Assembly: GCF_008327685.1 (NCBI RefSeq) | Contig: NZ_BDDE01000017.1 | Coordinates: forward strand, 186,001 to 250,000 | Reading direction: 5' to 3' | From: Actinomadura sp. K4S16 | GTDB lineage: Bacteria > Actinomycetota > Actinomycetes > Streptosporangiales > Streptosporangiaceae | Length of the DNA stretch: 64,000 nt | Shown: positions 55,329-63,319 of the stretch, piece after piece | Position numbering within the stretch: position 1 is the first letter of the stretch | Layout of the letters: each line of letters begins with the position of its first letter | The notes under the pieces: generated by a model | What the model saw: the letters and a program-made list of their open reading frames with translations, nothing else | The model's database searches: none | Told to the model about the DNA's origin: nothing | Made by a program: the position numbers and the translations under genes

Positions 55329-55883
55329 TCAGCGCGCCGGGTCGAGCGTGCGCACCTGCCGCGTCGTCACGGTGACGTCCGGGTGCCGGCGGGCCAGCCG
55401 CCAGGCGCACGGCACCGACGCGTCGTCCATCACGACGACCCGGCTGACCTTCGCCATGTCGATGCCGCTCAGGACGCGTCGCCGCGCGATGCGGGCCAGG
55501 AGAAGCGGCCGGACCTGCCCGTAGAAGGGCAGGAAGAGCCGCCGGTGGACGGCATCGGAGACGCGGCTCTGCGCCCGTCCGAGGACGGCGCCTGGACGGC
55601 CGAGCCGGTTCAGCGGCCGCACGATCCTGCGCGGTGCTCTGCTCACCACCGCCTGTTCCAACCAGAGCAGCGGATGCCGGGCCTCGGTTCCGTCCAGCCG
55701 GTGCAGCCTGACCCGCTCGTCCAGCTTCTCCCACCCCCTCGGCTCGGCGGTCACCACGTCGACCCGCGCTCCCTCCTCGTCCAGGAAGGAGGCGACCAGG
55801 CTCGCGACCCTGGCGTGGCCGCGTTTGTGGCCCCTGGGATCCATGGCGAGGATGAGTACCTGCGGTGACGGTTCAGCGTTCAT
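55329..55883 (-). CDS. Half-glycosyltransferase-like protein, copy A2
   Basis: 184 residues. The ATG at 55883 follows GGAGG by 7 nt. The fold looks like only the N-terminal Rossmann half of a GT-B glycosyltransferase: opening strand QVLILAMDP, helix SLVASFLDEEGARVDVVTAE, a basic middle (HRRLFLPFYGQVRPLLLARIARRR), and a closing strand-helix VSRVVVMDDASVPCAWRLARRHPDV. The donor-binding C-terminal half is absent. The gene overlaps nothing but lies 20 nt after a GT4. A paralogue with the same start context is at 60817-61359. Possible non-catalytic partner of the adjacent GT4. Confidence 0.78.
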   Translation of the reverse strand: MNAEPSPQVLILAMDPRGHKRGHARVASLVASFLDEEGARVDVVTAEPRGWEKLDERVRLHRLDGTEARHPLLWLEQAVVSRAPRRIVRPLNRLGRPGAVLGRAQSRVSDAVHRRLFLPFYGQVRPLLLARIARRRVLSGIDMAKVSRVVVMDDASVPCAWRLARRHPDVTVTTRQVRTLDPAR

Positions 55884-55903
55884 GTCATCGCCTCCGAGAA
55901 CGG

Positions 55904-57286
55904 TCATCCGGCCGCGCGCCCGCGTTCCGCCAGTGCTGTCAGCCGCCGCACCAGCGGCTCCAGCGACACGCTGCGCTCGAAGCGGCCGGCGTAGGCGCGC
56001 GCCTCGTCGAGCTGCCGCTGGTCGAGTCCCGCCGCGGCCTTCGCGGCCTCGGCCATCGAGGCCGCGATGGCCCTCGGCTCCAGCCCGCCCGGGTTGAACC
56101 ACAGCGGGTAGCCGCGAAGGATCTCCTCGGCCGCGGAGCCGGGGGCGTGGACCGACACGATGGGGCGTCCCGCCGCCATGTACTCGAAGATCTTTCCGGA
56201 CGTCACGTAGCGCGCGCCTCCTGCCAGGAACACCAGGACGTCGGTGTCCCGGTAGACGTTGTGCAGTTCGGTCTTGGACACCGGCCCGCAGTACCGGACA
56301 CCGGGCGGGAGGCCTTGCTCGCCGCCCTGCCCGCCGCCCTGCCCGTCGAGTCCGGTCGCGAGCCTCTGGTGGAGCTTGCCGTCGGCCCCCTTGAAGAAGC
56401 CGAGATATCCGTGCAGGTCGAGCCCGGCGTGCGCCAGGTCCGGGTGTTCGCGGGCCTGCCCGAACCCTTCGAGCATCGCCTCGATGGGCTGGTTGCCGGT
56501 CAGCGTGCCGACGTAGGAGAACCGCGGGCGGCGCTCGTCCCGTCCATCGCGGATGCTCGAGGGCGGCCCGACTGTGTTCGCGAGGGTGTCGGAGTCCCAG
56601 CCGTTCGGGACGACCATCATCCGGTCCGCCACGGACGGATAGCGCTTGGCGTGCCACGCCCGGATGGCCTCGTTGACGAAGACCACGTTGGACGCGTGCT
56701 TCAGCACCCGGCGCTCCCAGGCCAGGGCCGAGTGCCCCTCCTCGAACGCGAGTGTCTCGTTGAACAGATCGAGGGTCCAGGCGTCGCGGTTGTCCAGGAT
56801 GTAGGGCGTCCGGGTCAGCCGGTTGAACGCCCATGCCGCGGCGAACGAGGCGAAGGGGTTCCCCGTTGCCAGCACGACGTCGAACCTGCGGCGGGCGTGC
56901 AGGCGCAGCGCGCGGCGCACGCTCGCACGACCCCAGGACGCGTAGTGCTCCGGGAACACGTGCTTCTGCCCCCACCCGTAGGCCCGGCGGGCGAGATGCG
57001 GGAAGGTTCCACGGAACCTGCCGTAGCGGCGCACGTCCTGCTGCCATGCGAACTGGTTCAGTTCCGGCCGTACCACAGTGATCCTCGGATCGACCGAGGC
57101 GAGCAGCTTCTCGTCGAACGAACCGATGGCGTCGTGCAGGAAGGACATCGGCGCGGCGAAGACCGTGACGTCCCAGCCCCGTTCGACCAGGAGATTGGCC
57201 GTCGCGCGCGGACGGTAGACGCCGCTTGCCCGGGACGGCGGGAAGTAGAAGGCGAGGTACAGAAGGCGGGGACGGCGTGCGGTCAT
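55904..57286 (-). CDS. Family 4 glycosyltransferase, copy A (FYFPPS type)
   Basis: 460-residue GT-B enzyme. The N-terminus RPRLLYLAFYFPPSRASGVYRPRA is a donor/acceptor glycine-rich opening. LATGNPFASF and ILDNRDAWTLDLFNE are seen in the first lobe. In the second lobe, FSYVGTLTGNQPIEAMLEGF and KIFEYMAAGRPIVSVHAPGSAAEEIL contain the E-x7-E motif. An insert with a GQGGGQGGEQG tract at about 325-335 differs from its paralogue. The start overlaps the upstream gene stop (ATGA) with GGAGGGG at 7 nt. Paralogous throughout to 61395-62774. Confidence 0.9.
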   Translation of the reverse strand: MTARRPRLLYLAFYFPPSRASGVYRPRATANLLVERGWDVTVFAAPMSFLHDAIGSFDEKLLASVDPRITVVRPELNQFAWQQDVRRYGRFRGTFPHLARRAYGWGQKHVFPEHYASWGRASVRRALRLHARRRFDVVLATGNPFASFAAAWAFNRLTRTPYILDNRDAWTLDLFNETLAFEEGHSALAWERRVLKHASNVVFVNEAIRAWHAKRYPSVADRMMVVPNGWDSDTLANTVGPPSSIRDGRDERRPRFSYVGTLTGNQPIEAMLEGFGQAREHPDLAHAGLDLHGYLGFFKGADGKLHQRLATGLDGQGGGQGGEQGLPPGVRYCGPVSKTELHNVYRDTDVLVFLAGGARYVTSGKIFEYMAAGRPIVSVHAPGSAAEEILRGYPLWFNPGGLEPRAIAASMAEAAKAAAGLDQRQLDEARAYAGRFERSVSLEPLVRRLTALAERGRAAG

Positions 57287-57852
57287 GGCTTTCCCCCTCC
57301 GAGCAGGCCGGCCACAGGCCGGGCTTGAGCGTCCGCAGGCCCGGCGTGGGCGGCGGTATAGGCGAGGCGCGCCCCCGAGCCGAGGACGACGTCCCGCAGT
57401 TCGGACGCGGTGACCGCCGACTCGGCGTCACCGACGACGACGATGTCGATCGACCTGCCGCCAAGGAGTTCGCGGCGGGCGACGCGGCTCCGGACCCGGG
57501 CGGGATCCCGCTGGTAGAACCGGAGGAGCCGGTGGTGGATCGGACGGGAGACGCGGCGCCGGTGGAATGCCTGCAGGCGCGCTCCGTATCCCGTCAGGGG
57601 ACCGCGCAGGCAGGCGCGTATGAGGAACAGGGGGACGCGGTCCAGCAGCAGCCGCATCACGGCGGGCCTGTGACCGCGTACGAGCCGCCGCCACTCGACC
57701 ATGTCGGCTCCCTCCGGCAGCGGGTCGTTCCGCCACCTGGCGGGGTCGCCGACCAGCACGGTCGCCGCCCCGCCGGCGGCGAGGACGTGTTCGGCCTCGG
57801 CGACGATCACATGCCGGCGCGACCCGCCGAGGGCGAGGAACAGGACGTTCAC
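57283..57852 (-). CDS. Half-glycosyltransferase-like protein, copy A1
   Basis: 189 residues from a GTG that overlaps the upstream GT4 stop; its own stop overlaps the next GT4 start. Opening strand MNVLFLALGGSRRHVIVAEAEHVLAAGG and closing RSIDIVVVGDAESAVTASELRDVVLGSGA mirror the first and last elements of a GT-B N-terminal lobe, with a basic helical middle. No C-terminal donor lobe is present. It is paralogous to 62780-63319. Being translated between two GT4 enzymes, it may form a complex with them. Confidence 0.78.
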   Translation of the reverse strand: MNVLFLALGGSRRHVIVAEAEHVLAAGGAATVLVGDPARWRNDPLPEGADMVEWRRLVRGHRPAVMRLLLDRVPLFLIRACLRGPLTGYGARLQAFHRRRVSRPIHHRLLRFYQRDPARVRSRVARRELLGGRSIDIVVVGDAESAVTASELRDVVLGSGARLAYTAAHAGPADAQARPVAGLLGGGKP

Positions 57853-59072
57853 GAGTCTTCTCCCCCGTTCGGCCCGGTCTCCGGGAACCAGTGCCGGTGG
57901 TGCGCCTCGGCCACGGCGCCGTATCCGAACCGCGCCTCCAGCACCCGCCTGGCCTCGGCCAGGTCGAGGTCATGGGGGAACCTGTCGCGCAGCCTGCGGT
58001 ACCCGCCGGTGATCGACTCGGCGTCCTCGGTGACCTCGATCATCTCCCCCGCGGCGCTCTCTATCCCCGCCAGCGTCCGCTCGGGACCACCGCAGCGCGT
58101 GACGAGCACCGGCATCCCCGCCGCCACCGCCTCGACGACCGAGACGCCGAACGTCTCCCAGCGGGCCGGGTGGACGAGGAGGTCGTGCTCGCGCATGAGC
58201 CGGTTGCACTCGTCCAGCGGGACCGGGGGGAGGAACGTCACCGCGTCCCGCACCTCCAACTCCCCGGCGCGCTCCGCGAGCCGGTCGCCCAGCGGGCCCT
58301 TCCCGACCATCGTCAGCGTCAGGCGGGGGTCCTCCGCATGGCACTTGGCGAACGCCTCCAGCAGCCAGCCGACCCCCTTGCGCTCGATGAGGCTCCCCAC
58401 ATACAGCCAGCGGCGCAGCCCGGTCACCGGCCTGGGCCGGGCCGCGCCGAACGAGATCGGATTGGAGATCACATCGATCTTGTCGGAGTACGCCGGGAAC
58501 GCCGCCGTCAGCTGCTCGCGCAGGGCCTCGGTCACCGCGAAGAAGCGTGTGCAGCGGTCCAGGACCTGCTCGTACAGGTCGCGCGAATCCGGCTGTTCGA
58601 GCACCTGGTGGAGGTAGGACGCGTGCTCGGTCACGAACACCCTCGCGTCCGGGCGCGCGTTCTCCAGCGCCGTCCAGCCGCCCCGCAGCCCGACATGGGC
58701 GTGCACGACCGGCGCCGGGATCGGCTCGCCGTCCAACGCCAGGCCGAGACCCTTCGCGTGCTCCCTGGCCTGTTCCCCGAAGGTGCGTCCGCGCATCAGG
58801 ACGGGGACGCGCAGCAGCCGGGCTCCCCCGTCCGCGGGAATGGGGGAGAGCGCGTCGGGCAGGAGTCGCCGGTGCGCCTCCTCCGCCGCCCGCGCCGCCT
58901 CCGGCGCGATCCTCAGCGGCCATCCGTCGGTGTGGTAGACGGTGACCGCGCCGCAGCCCGGCGCGGTCGCCTCCACCATCGCCTGGACGAAGGCGCCCTG
59001 GAACTTGTGGTGCGGGGCGGGGTACCAGGGGGTGAGGACCGCCACGTCCCTGCCGCCGCCTCTGTCCGCCAT
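57849..59072 (-). CDS. Family 4 glycosyltransferase, copy A (TPWYPAP type)
   Basis: 407-residue GT-B glycosyltransferase. First lobe: VAVLTPWYPAPHHKFQGAFVQAM, VVHAHVGLRGGW and FVTEHASYLHQVL. Second lobe: RWLYVGSLIERKGVGWLLEAF, LTLTMVGKGPLGDRLAERA, LLVHPARWETFGVSVVEAVAAGMPVL (E-x7-E), and TRCGGPERTLAG. The C-terminal 90 residues are almost identical to the partial GT4 at 63316-64000. The ATG at 59072 is 3 nt downstream of the preceding gene's stop. Confidence 0.92.
   Translation of the reverse strand: MADRGGGRDVAVLTPWYPAPHHKFQGAFVQAMVEATAPGCGAVTVYHTDGWPLRIAPEAARAAEEAHRRLLPDALSPIPADGGARLLRVPVLMRGRTFGEQAREHAKGLGLALDGEPIPAPVVHAHVGLRGGWTALENARPDARVFVTEHASYLHQVLEQPDSRDLYEQVLDRCTRFFAVTEALREQLTAAFPAYSDKIDVISNPISFGAARPRPVTGLRRWLYVGSLIERKGVGWLLEAFAKCHAEDPRLTLTMVGKGPLGDRLAERAGELEVRDAVTFLPPVPLDECNRLMREHDLLVHPARWETFGVSVVEAVAAGMPVLVTRCGGPERTLAGIESAAGEMIEVTEDAESITGGYRRLRDRFPHDLDLAEARRVLEARFGYGAVAEAHHRHWFPETGPNGGEDS
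57901..58163 (-). repeat. Gene-conversion tract, copy A
   Basis: 263 bases inside the 3' part of the GT4 gene that I read as identical to 63368-63630. Divergence rises sharply on both sides (for example the segment from 58164 to about 58325), and patches of identity return near 58330-58420. This mosaic pattern points to recent recombination between the two copies. Confidence 0.8.
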
Positions 59073-59075
59073 GGC

Positions 59076-60632
59076 CTACACGCTCTTCACGGACGGCTTC
59101 GCGGCGCCCGGCAGCAACTCCGTGTAGACGCCGTCCAGGACCTCGGCCTGCGCCTCCCACGTCCACGCACGGAGCAAGTCCGGCCGTGCGCCGTACACGG
59201 CGCGGTACCGCTCCGGGGCGCTCAGCACGGCTTCGACGGCCCGCACGTAGTCGTCCTCGTCCTCGGCCCGGAACACCTCGCCCTGGCCGGTGCCCCGCAC
59301 CGTCTCGCTCATGGCCCTGACGTCGCTGACGACGATCGGCAGCCGTGCGTGCGAGTACTCGAAGAACTTCGTGATCAGCGCGATCTCGTGGTTCGGCCAG
59401 TGGTGGATCGGGATGACGCCGACGTCGGCCGCCGACAGGAACGGGACGACCTGGTCGAACGGAACGTACGGGAGGATGTGCACGCGGTCGCGGACGCCGA
59501 GTTCGCCGGCGCGGTGCAGCAGCCGCTTCGCCTCGCTCCCGCCGGGCACGGGAACGACCAGGGCGACGTGCAGTCCGGCCAGCCGCGGCAGTGCCTCGAT
59601 CATGATGATCAGGCCGCGCGGCTCGGAGGCGCCGCCGCTGTAGACGGCGAGCGGGGTGCCGGCGCCGATGCCGCACAGCTCCCGCAGGTCCGGGACGGGG
59701 CGCGTGGTGGTCGGCTCTCCCCCGATGGCGGGCGCGTTGAGCACGACGGCCGGCTTCTGCCGCAGGCCGTGGTGCTCGACGAGCATGTCGGCGAGAGGCG
59801 CCGAGACGGTCACCACGGCATCGGCCGCGCCGGCGTACTCGCGTTCGTAGGCGCACACGGCGGGATGCCAGCGCGGCCCGTCGTGCCAGGGACGGATGCC
59901 GGGAAGGAACTCGTGCGCGTCCCACACGAGCTTCACCTCCCGGCCTTTGGCCCGTGCACGCCGCACGGCGCGGGCGCCGACCCCGAGCATGCGGAAGTCG
60001 TTGGCGTGGATGATGTCCGGTTCGAGTTCGTCGACGGTCGTCCTGTAAGCGGTGTCCCAGTCCCACAGGCCGCGGTCGAGAACGCGCCATGCCCGATCGC
60101 CTAGGAGCTTCTGCCAGAAGGCGAGGGCGAGGCGCTCGACCGGCGAGTTCGCGTCCATACGGGCCCTGGCAAGGGAGTCCGTCTGGTGCGCACGCAGCGC
60201 CACCCAGCTCTGCTGGGCCCTCGCCGAGATCCGGCGGGCCGCCAGCCACGCCTTCCACACCGGTCCGTCGACGCCGGGCGCGAGGCGGGTCGCGGCGATG
60301 TCGGCCCGCCGGGACTGGACCAGCCGCCGCCGGTACGCCGCGACCTCCGCGTGCGAGTACGCCAGCGGACGGCGGAGCGTGGACCGCCAGACCCGGGGCC
60401 GCGGCCTGTTGAGGACGTCCTGCCGGGGGACGAGCAGCACATGGGCGCCGCCCAGCCGCCAGGTCTGCCTTCGCCGGCTCCGGACGCAACCGACGAGGTG
60501 CACCTCCCACCCCGCGGCGGCGATGGACGTCGCGGCCTTCTGAACCCGGGAGTCCTTCTCGACGCCGTTGTCGACGAGCATGACGACCCGGCCGCGCGGC
60601 TCCAGGGGATCGGTTTCGCCCTCGGTGTGCAT
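59076..60632 (-). CDS. Family 4 glycosyltransferase, unpaired member of the cluster
   Basis: 518-residue GT-B enzyme. RVVMLVDNGVEKDSRVQKAATSIAAAGW is typical of surface-polysaccharide GT4 proteins; IIHANDFRMLGVGARAVRRAR and LVWDAHEFLPGIRPW are in the first lobe. YSGGASEPRGLIIMIEAL, VHILPYVPFDQVVPFLSAADVGVIPI and KFFEYSHARLPIVVSD (shortened E-x7-E) are in the second. The ATG at 60632 follows GGAGG by 7 nt. It lies between the two duplicated units, with a 184-bp gap upstream that may hold a promoter, and is 3 nt from the next GT4. Confidence 0.9.
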   Translation of the reverse strand: MHTEGETDPLEPRGRVVMLVDNGVEKDSRVQKAATSIAAAGWEVHLVGCVRSRRRQTWRLGGAHVLLVPRQDVLNRPRPRVWRSTLRRPLAYSHAEVAAYRRRLVQSRRADIAATRLAPGVDGPVWKAWLAARRISARAQQSWVALRAHQTDSLARARMDANSPVERLALAFWQKLLGDRAWRVLDRGLWDWDTAYRTTVDELEPDIIHANDFRMLGVGARAVRRARAKGREVKLVWDAHEFLPGIRPWHDGPRWHPAVCAYEREYAGAADAVVTVSAPLADMLVEHHGLRQKPAVVLNAPAIGGEPTTTRPVPDLRELCGIGAGTPLAVYSGGASEPRGLIIMIEALPRLAGLHVALVVPVPGGSEAKRLLHRAGELGVRDRVHILPYVPFDQVVPFLSAADVGVIPIHHWPNHEIALITKFFEYSHARLPIVVSDVRAMSETVRGTGQGEVFRAEDEDDYVRAVEAVLSAPERYRAVYGARPDLLRAWTWEAQAEVLDGVYTELLPGAAKPSVKSV

Positions 60633-60816
60633 ACGGCATCCTCCGTTCGGTCGAGCCGTCGCCATCCGGCGCCGAGTGGCGGGATGAGCGGCACGGTCGT
60701 TCGGCGGTAAGTCGCGGCTCACCTGCAAGTATGGGAGGTCTTACCTCGATCGCGGGTGAGGGCGCGGTGAACGCCGGGCGAACGGAAACGGTCGTCGCGG
60801 ATCGGCCTGCGGCGGG
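60633..60816. other. Intergenic region splitting the glycosyltransferase cluster
   Basis: 184 bp, the only long gap in the minus-strand cluster. It contains a short palindrome GAGGT-CTT-ACCTC (60735-60747) and, on the minus strand, a CATACT hexamer (60728-60733) that could be a -10. It probably provides a separate promoter for the 60632-to-55329 part of the cluster. Confidence 0.4.
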
Positions 60817-61359
60817 TCAGCCCCGGGCTTCCAGGGACTTGTCCAGCCGGGTCGTCACGGTGACGCCGGGATGCCTCCGCGCGAGCCTCCAGGCGAGCGG
60901 AACCCCGTCCCTGTCGGTGACGATGACCCGCACCACCTGCGCCATGTCGATGTCCCGCAGGACGCGCCTGCGGGCGAGCCTTGCCAGCAGCAGCGGCCGG
61001 ACGTGCCGGTAGAACGGCAGGAACAGCCGCCGGTGAACGGCACCGCTCAGCCGGCCGCGCACCCGTTCCGCCATCGCGCCTGGGCGGCCCAGCCGTGCCA
61101 GCGGACGCACGGCGAGCCGCGGCGCCCGAACGACCACGGCGCGCTCCAGCCACGGCAGGGGATGCCGGGCCTCCGCCTCGTCGAGCCGGTGCAGCCGCGC
61201 CCGCTCGTCCAGCTTGCCCCAGCCGCGCCGCTCGGCGGTCAGGACGTCCACCCGCGCGCCCTCGTCCAGGAAGTGGGCGGCCAGCCGGATGGCCTTCTTG
61301 CGCTTGAGGTCGGGGGCCATGGCCACGAGCAGGACCCGCGGGGACCCTTCACCGTTCAC
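60817..61359 (-). CDS. Half-glycosyltransferase-like protein, copy B2
   Basis: 180 residues, paralogous from end to end to the protein at 55329-55883: RVLLVAMAPDLKRKKAIRLAAHFLDEGARVDVLTAE, GWGKLDERARLHRLDEAEARHPLPWLE, and closing VVRVIVTDRDGVPLAWRLARRHPGVTVTT. It starts with GTG, and the SD GGGAGGG is 7 nt upstream, the same layout as copy A2. Only the N-terminal GT-B lobe is present. It follows a GT4 by 35 nt. Confidence 0.78.
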   Translation of the reverse strand: MNGEGSPRVLLVAMAPDLKRKKAIRLAAHFLDEGARVDVLTAERRGWGKLDERARLHRLDEAEARHPLPWLERAVVVRAPRLAVRPLARLGRPGAMAERVRGRLSGAVHRRLFLPFYRHVRPLLLARLARRRVLRDIDMAQVVRVIVTDRDGVPLAWRLARRHPGVTVTTRLDKSLEARG

Positions 61360-61394
61360 GTCGTCACCCTCCCGCACCTTCGTCTCCGGCGCCG

Positions 61395-62774
61395 TCATCC
61401 GGCCACGCCCCGCTTGCGGCCGGCCAGACCGGTCAGCCGCCGCACGAGCGGCTCCAGTGCGACGTTCCGCTCGAACCGGTCCGCGTACCCGCGCGCCTCC
61501 GCGACCTGCCGTCCGTCGAGCCCTGCCGCGGCCTTGGCCGCCGCGACCATCGACGCGGCGATGTCCTCCGGGTCGAGACCGCCCGGATTGAACCACAGCG
61601 GGTAGTCCCGCAGAACCTCCTCGGCCGCCGAGCCGGGCGCGTGCACCGACACGATCGGCCGGCCCGCCGCCATGTACTCGAAGATCTTCCCGGACGTGAC
61701 GTAGCGGGCCCCGCCCGCCAGGAACACCAGCACGTCGGACGTCCGGTAGACCTCGGCGATCTCCGTCTTGGACACCGGCCCGCGGTACCGCACCCACGGC
61801 GCCGGGTCCTGCTCCCCCGGTGCGCCCGGTTCCGCATCGCCGGCCCCGGAGGCGAGCCGCTTGCGGAGCCCGCCGTCCGACCGCTTGAAGAACCCGAGGT
61901 AACCGTGCAGGTCCAGTTCCGCGTCCGCCATGTCGGGATGCTCGCGGGCGCGGCGGAACGCCTGGACCATCGGTTCGATCGGCTGCTTACCGGTCAGTGT
62001 TCCGACGTAGGCGAAGCGGGGCGCGAGGCCGCCGGAGGCCGACGGCGGCGGCTCGGCGACGGCCGGGAGGGTGTCGGCGTCCCAGCCGTTGGGGACCACG
62101 AACATCCGGTCCGCCTGGTCGGGATAGCGTTCCGCGTGCCAGGACCGCAGCGCCTCGTTGACGAACACGATGCCGGACGCGGACCTCAGCACCCGGCTCT
62201 CCCACTTCCAGGCGGGATCGCCGTCCGCGAACGCCGGCTCCTCGCTGAACAGATCGAGCGTCCAGGAGTCCCGGTAGTCGAGGATGTAGGGGATCCGGGC
62301 CAACTGGTGGAGCCGCCAAGCCGCGCCGAACGAGGCGAACGGATTCCCTGTCGCCAAGACCACGTCAAATCTGCGGCGCGCGTGCATCCGCAGAGCCTTG
62401 CGGACGCACGCCCGGGCCCACGACGCGTACTTCTCCGGAAAGCGGTGCTCCTGCCCCCACTCGAACATCGACTGGGCCAGGTGGGGGAATCTGCCCCGGA
62501 AGCCGCTGTAGTCCTGGAGTTCCGTCTGCCAGGCGTACTGGTTCAGTTTGGGCCGCACCACCGTGATGCTCGGGTCGACGGTCTCGCCGAGCTTCTCGTC
62601 GACCGACCCGATGGTGTCGTACAGGAAGGGCAGCGGCGCCGTGAAGACCGTGACGTCGAAGCCCTGCTGGACGAGGCGGTTGGCGGTGGCCCGTGCCCTG
62701 TACACCCCGCTCGCACGGGAGGGCGGGAAGTAGAACGCGAGGTAGAGCAGGCGGGGGCGGCGGTGGGGGGACAT
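61395..62774 (-). CDS. Family 4 glycosyltransferase, copy B (FYFPPS type)
   Basis: 459-residue paralogue of the GT4 at 55904-57286. RPRLLYLAFYFPPSRASGVYRARA, LATGNPFASFGAAW, ILDYRDSWTLDLFSE, FAYVGTLTGKQPIEPMVQAF and the shared KIFEYMAAGRPIVSVHAPGSAAEEVL are visible. The insert near residue 325 is GAGDAEPGAPGEQ instead of the Gly/Gln tract. The ATG at 62774 has GGAGG 9 nt upstream; an ATG at 62783 overlapping the previous stop is an alternative. Confidence 0.9.
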   Translation of the reverse strand: MSPHRRPRLLYLAFYFPPSRASGVYRARATANRLVQQGFDVTVFTAPLPFLYDTIGSVDEKLGETVDPSITVVRPKLNQYAWQTELQDYSGFRGRFPHLAQSMFEWGQEHRFPEKYASWARACVRKALRMHARRRFDVVLATGNPFASFGAAWRLHQLARIPYILDYRDSWTLDLFSEEPAFADGDPAWKWESRVLRSASGIVFVNEALRSWHAERYPDQADRMFVVPNGWDADTLPAVAEPPPSASGGLAPRFAYVGTLTGKQPIEPMVQAFRRAREHPDMADAELDLHGYLGFFKRSDGGLRKRLASGAGDAEPGAPGEQDPAPWVRYRGPVSKTEIAEVYRTSDVLVFLAGGARYVTSGKIFEYMAAGRPIVSVHAPGSAAEEVLRDYPLWFNPGGLDPEDIAASMVAAAKAAAGLDGRQVAEARGYADRFERNVALEPLVRRLTGLAGRKRGVAG

Positions 62775-62779
62775 CGGCT

Positions 62780-63319
62780 TCATCCTCCGGCGGGACCGGT
62801 CGTGGATCCCTGGTGGTCGACGGTGTAGGCGAGGCGTGCCCCGGTGCCGGTGAGGACGTCCGCCAGTTCGGACGCCGTCACGAGTGACTGCGCGTCGCCG
62901 ACGACGACGAGGCCGAGGGAGCGGCCGCGGAGCACGTCGCGCTCGACGGCCAGGCGGCGGACCTGGACGGGGTCGCGCCGGTAGCGGCGGGCCAGCCGGC
63001 GGTTCAGGGGCTTGGCGACGCGGCGCCGGTACGCGTTGTCGATCCGGTCGCGCCAGCGGCGCAGCGGCCCGGGCAGGCAGATCCGCAGCACCAGCCGCGG
63101 TGCCCGGTACAACCAGAACCTGACCCAGCCGGGCCGGTAGCCGCGCTCGACCGCCGCCAACTCGACGACCTCGGCGCCTTCGGGGAGCGGGTGCTTCCGC
63201 CACGCCGAAGGCTTGCCGATCAGCACGGTCGCGGTCCCTCCGCCCGCAATGACGCGCTTGACCTCCGCGGAGACGGCGCCCTTGCGTGAGGCACCGAGCG
63301 CCAGGAACAGGACGTTCAC
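62780..63319 (-). CDS. Half-glycosyltransferase-like protein, copy B1
   Basis: 179 residues, paralogous to 57283-57852: NVLFLALGASRKGAVSAEVKRVIAGGG, PLPEGAEVVELAAVERGYRP, and closing RSLGLVVVGDAQSLVTASELADVL. The GTG start overlaps the upstream GT4 stop by 4 nt, as in copy A1. The middle is rich in Arg (RRYRRDPVQVRRLAVERDVLRG), suggesting contact with the membrane or a phosphorylated acceptor. No catalytic donor lobe is present. Confidence 0.78.
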   Translation of the reverse strand: MNVLFLALGASRKGAVSAEVKRVIAGGGTATVLIGKPSAWRKHPLPEGAEVVELAAVERGYRPGWVRFWLYRAPRLVLRICLPGPLRRWRDRIDNAYRRRVAKPLNRRLARRYRRDPVQVRRLAVERDVLRGRSLGLVVVGDAQSLVTASELADVLTGTGARLAYTVDHQGSTTGPAGG

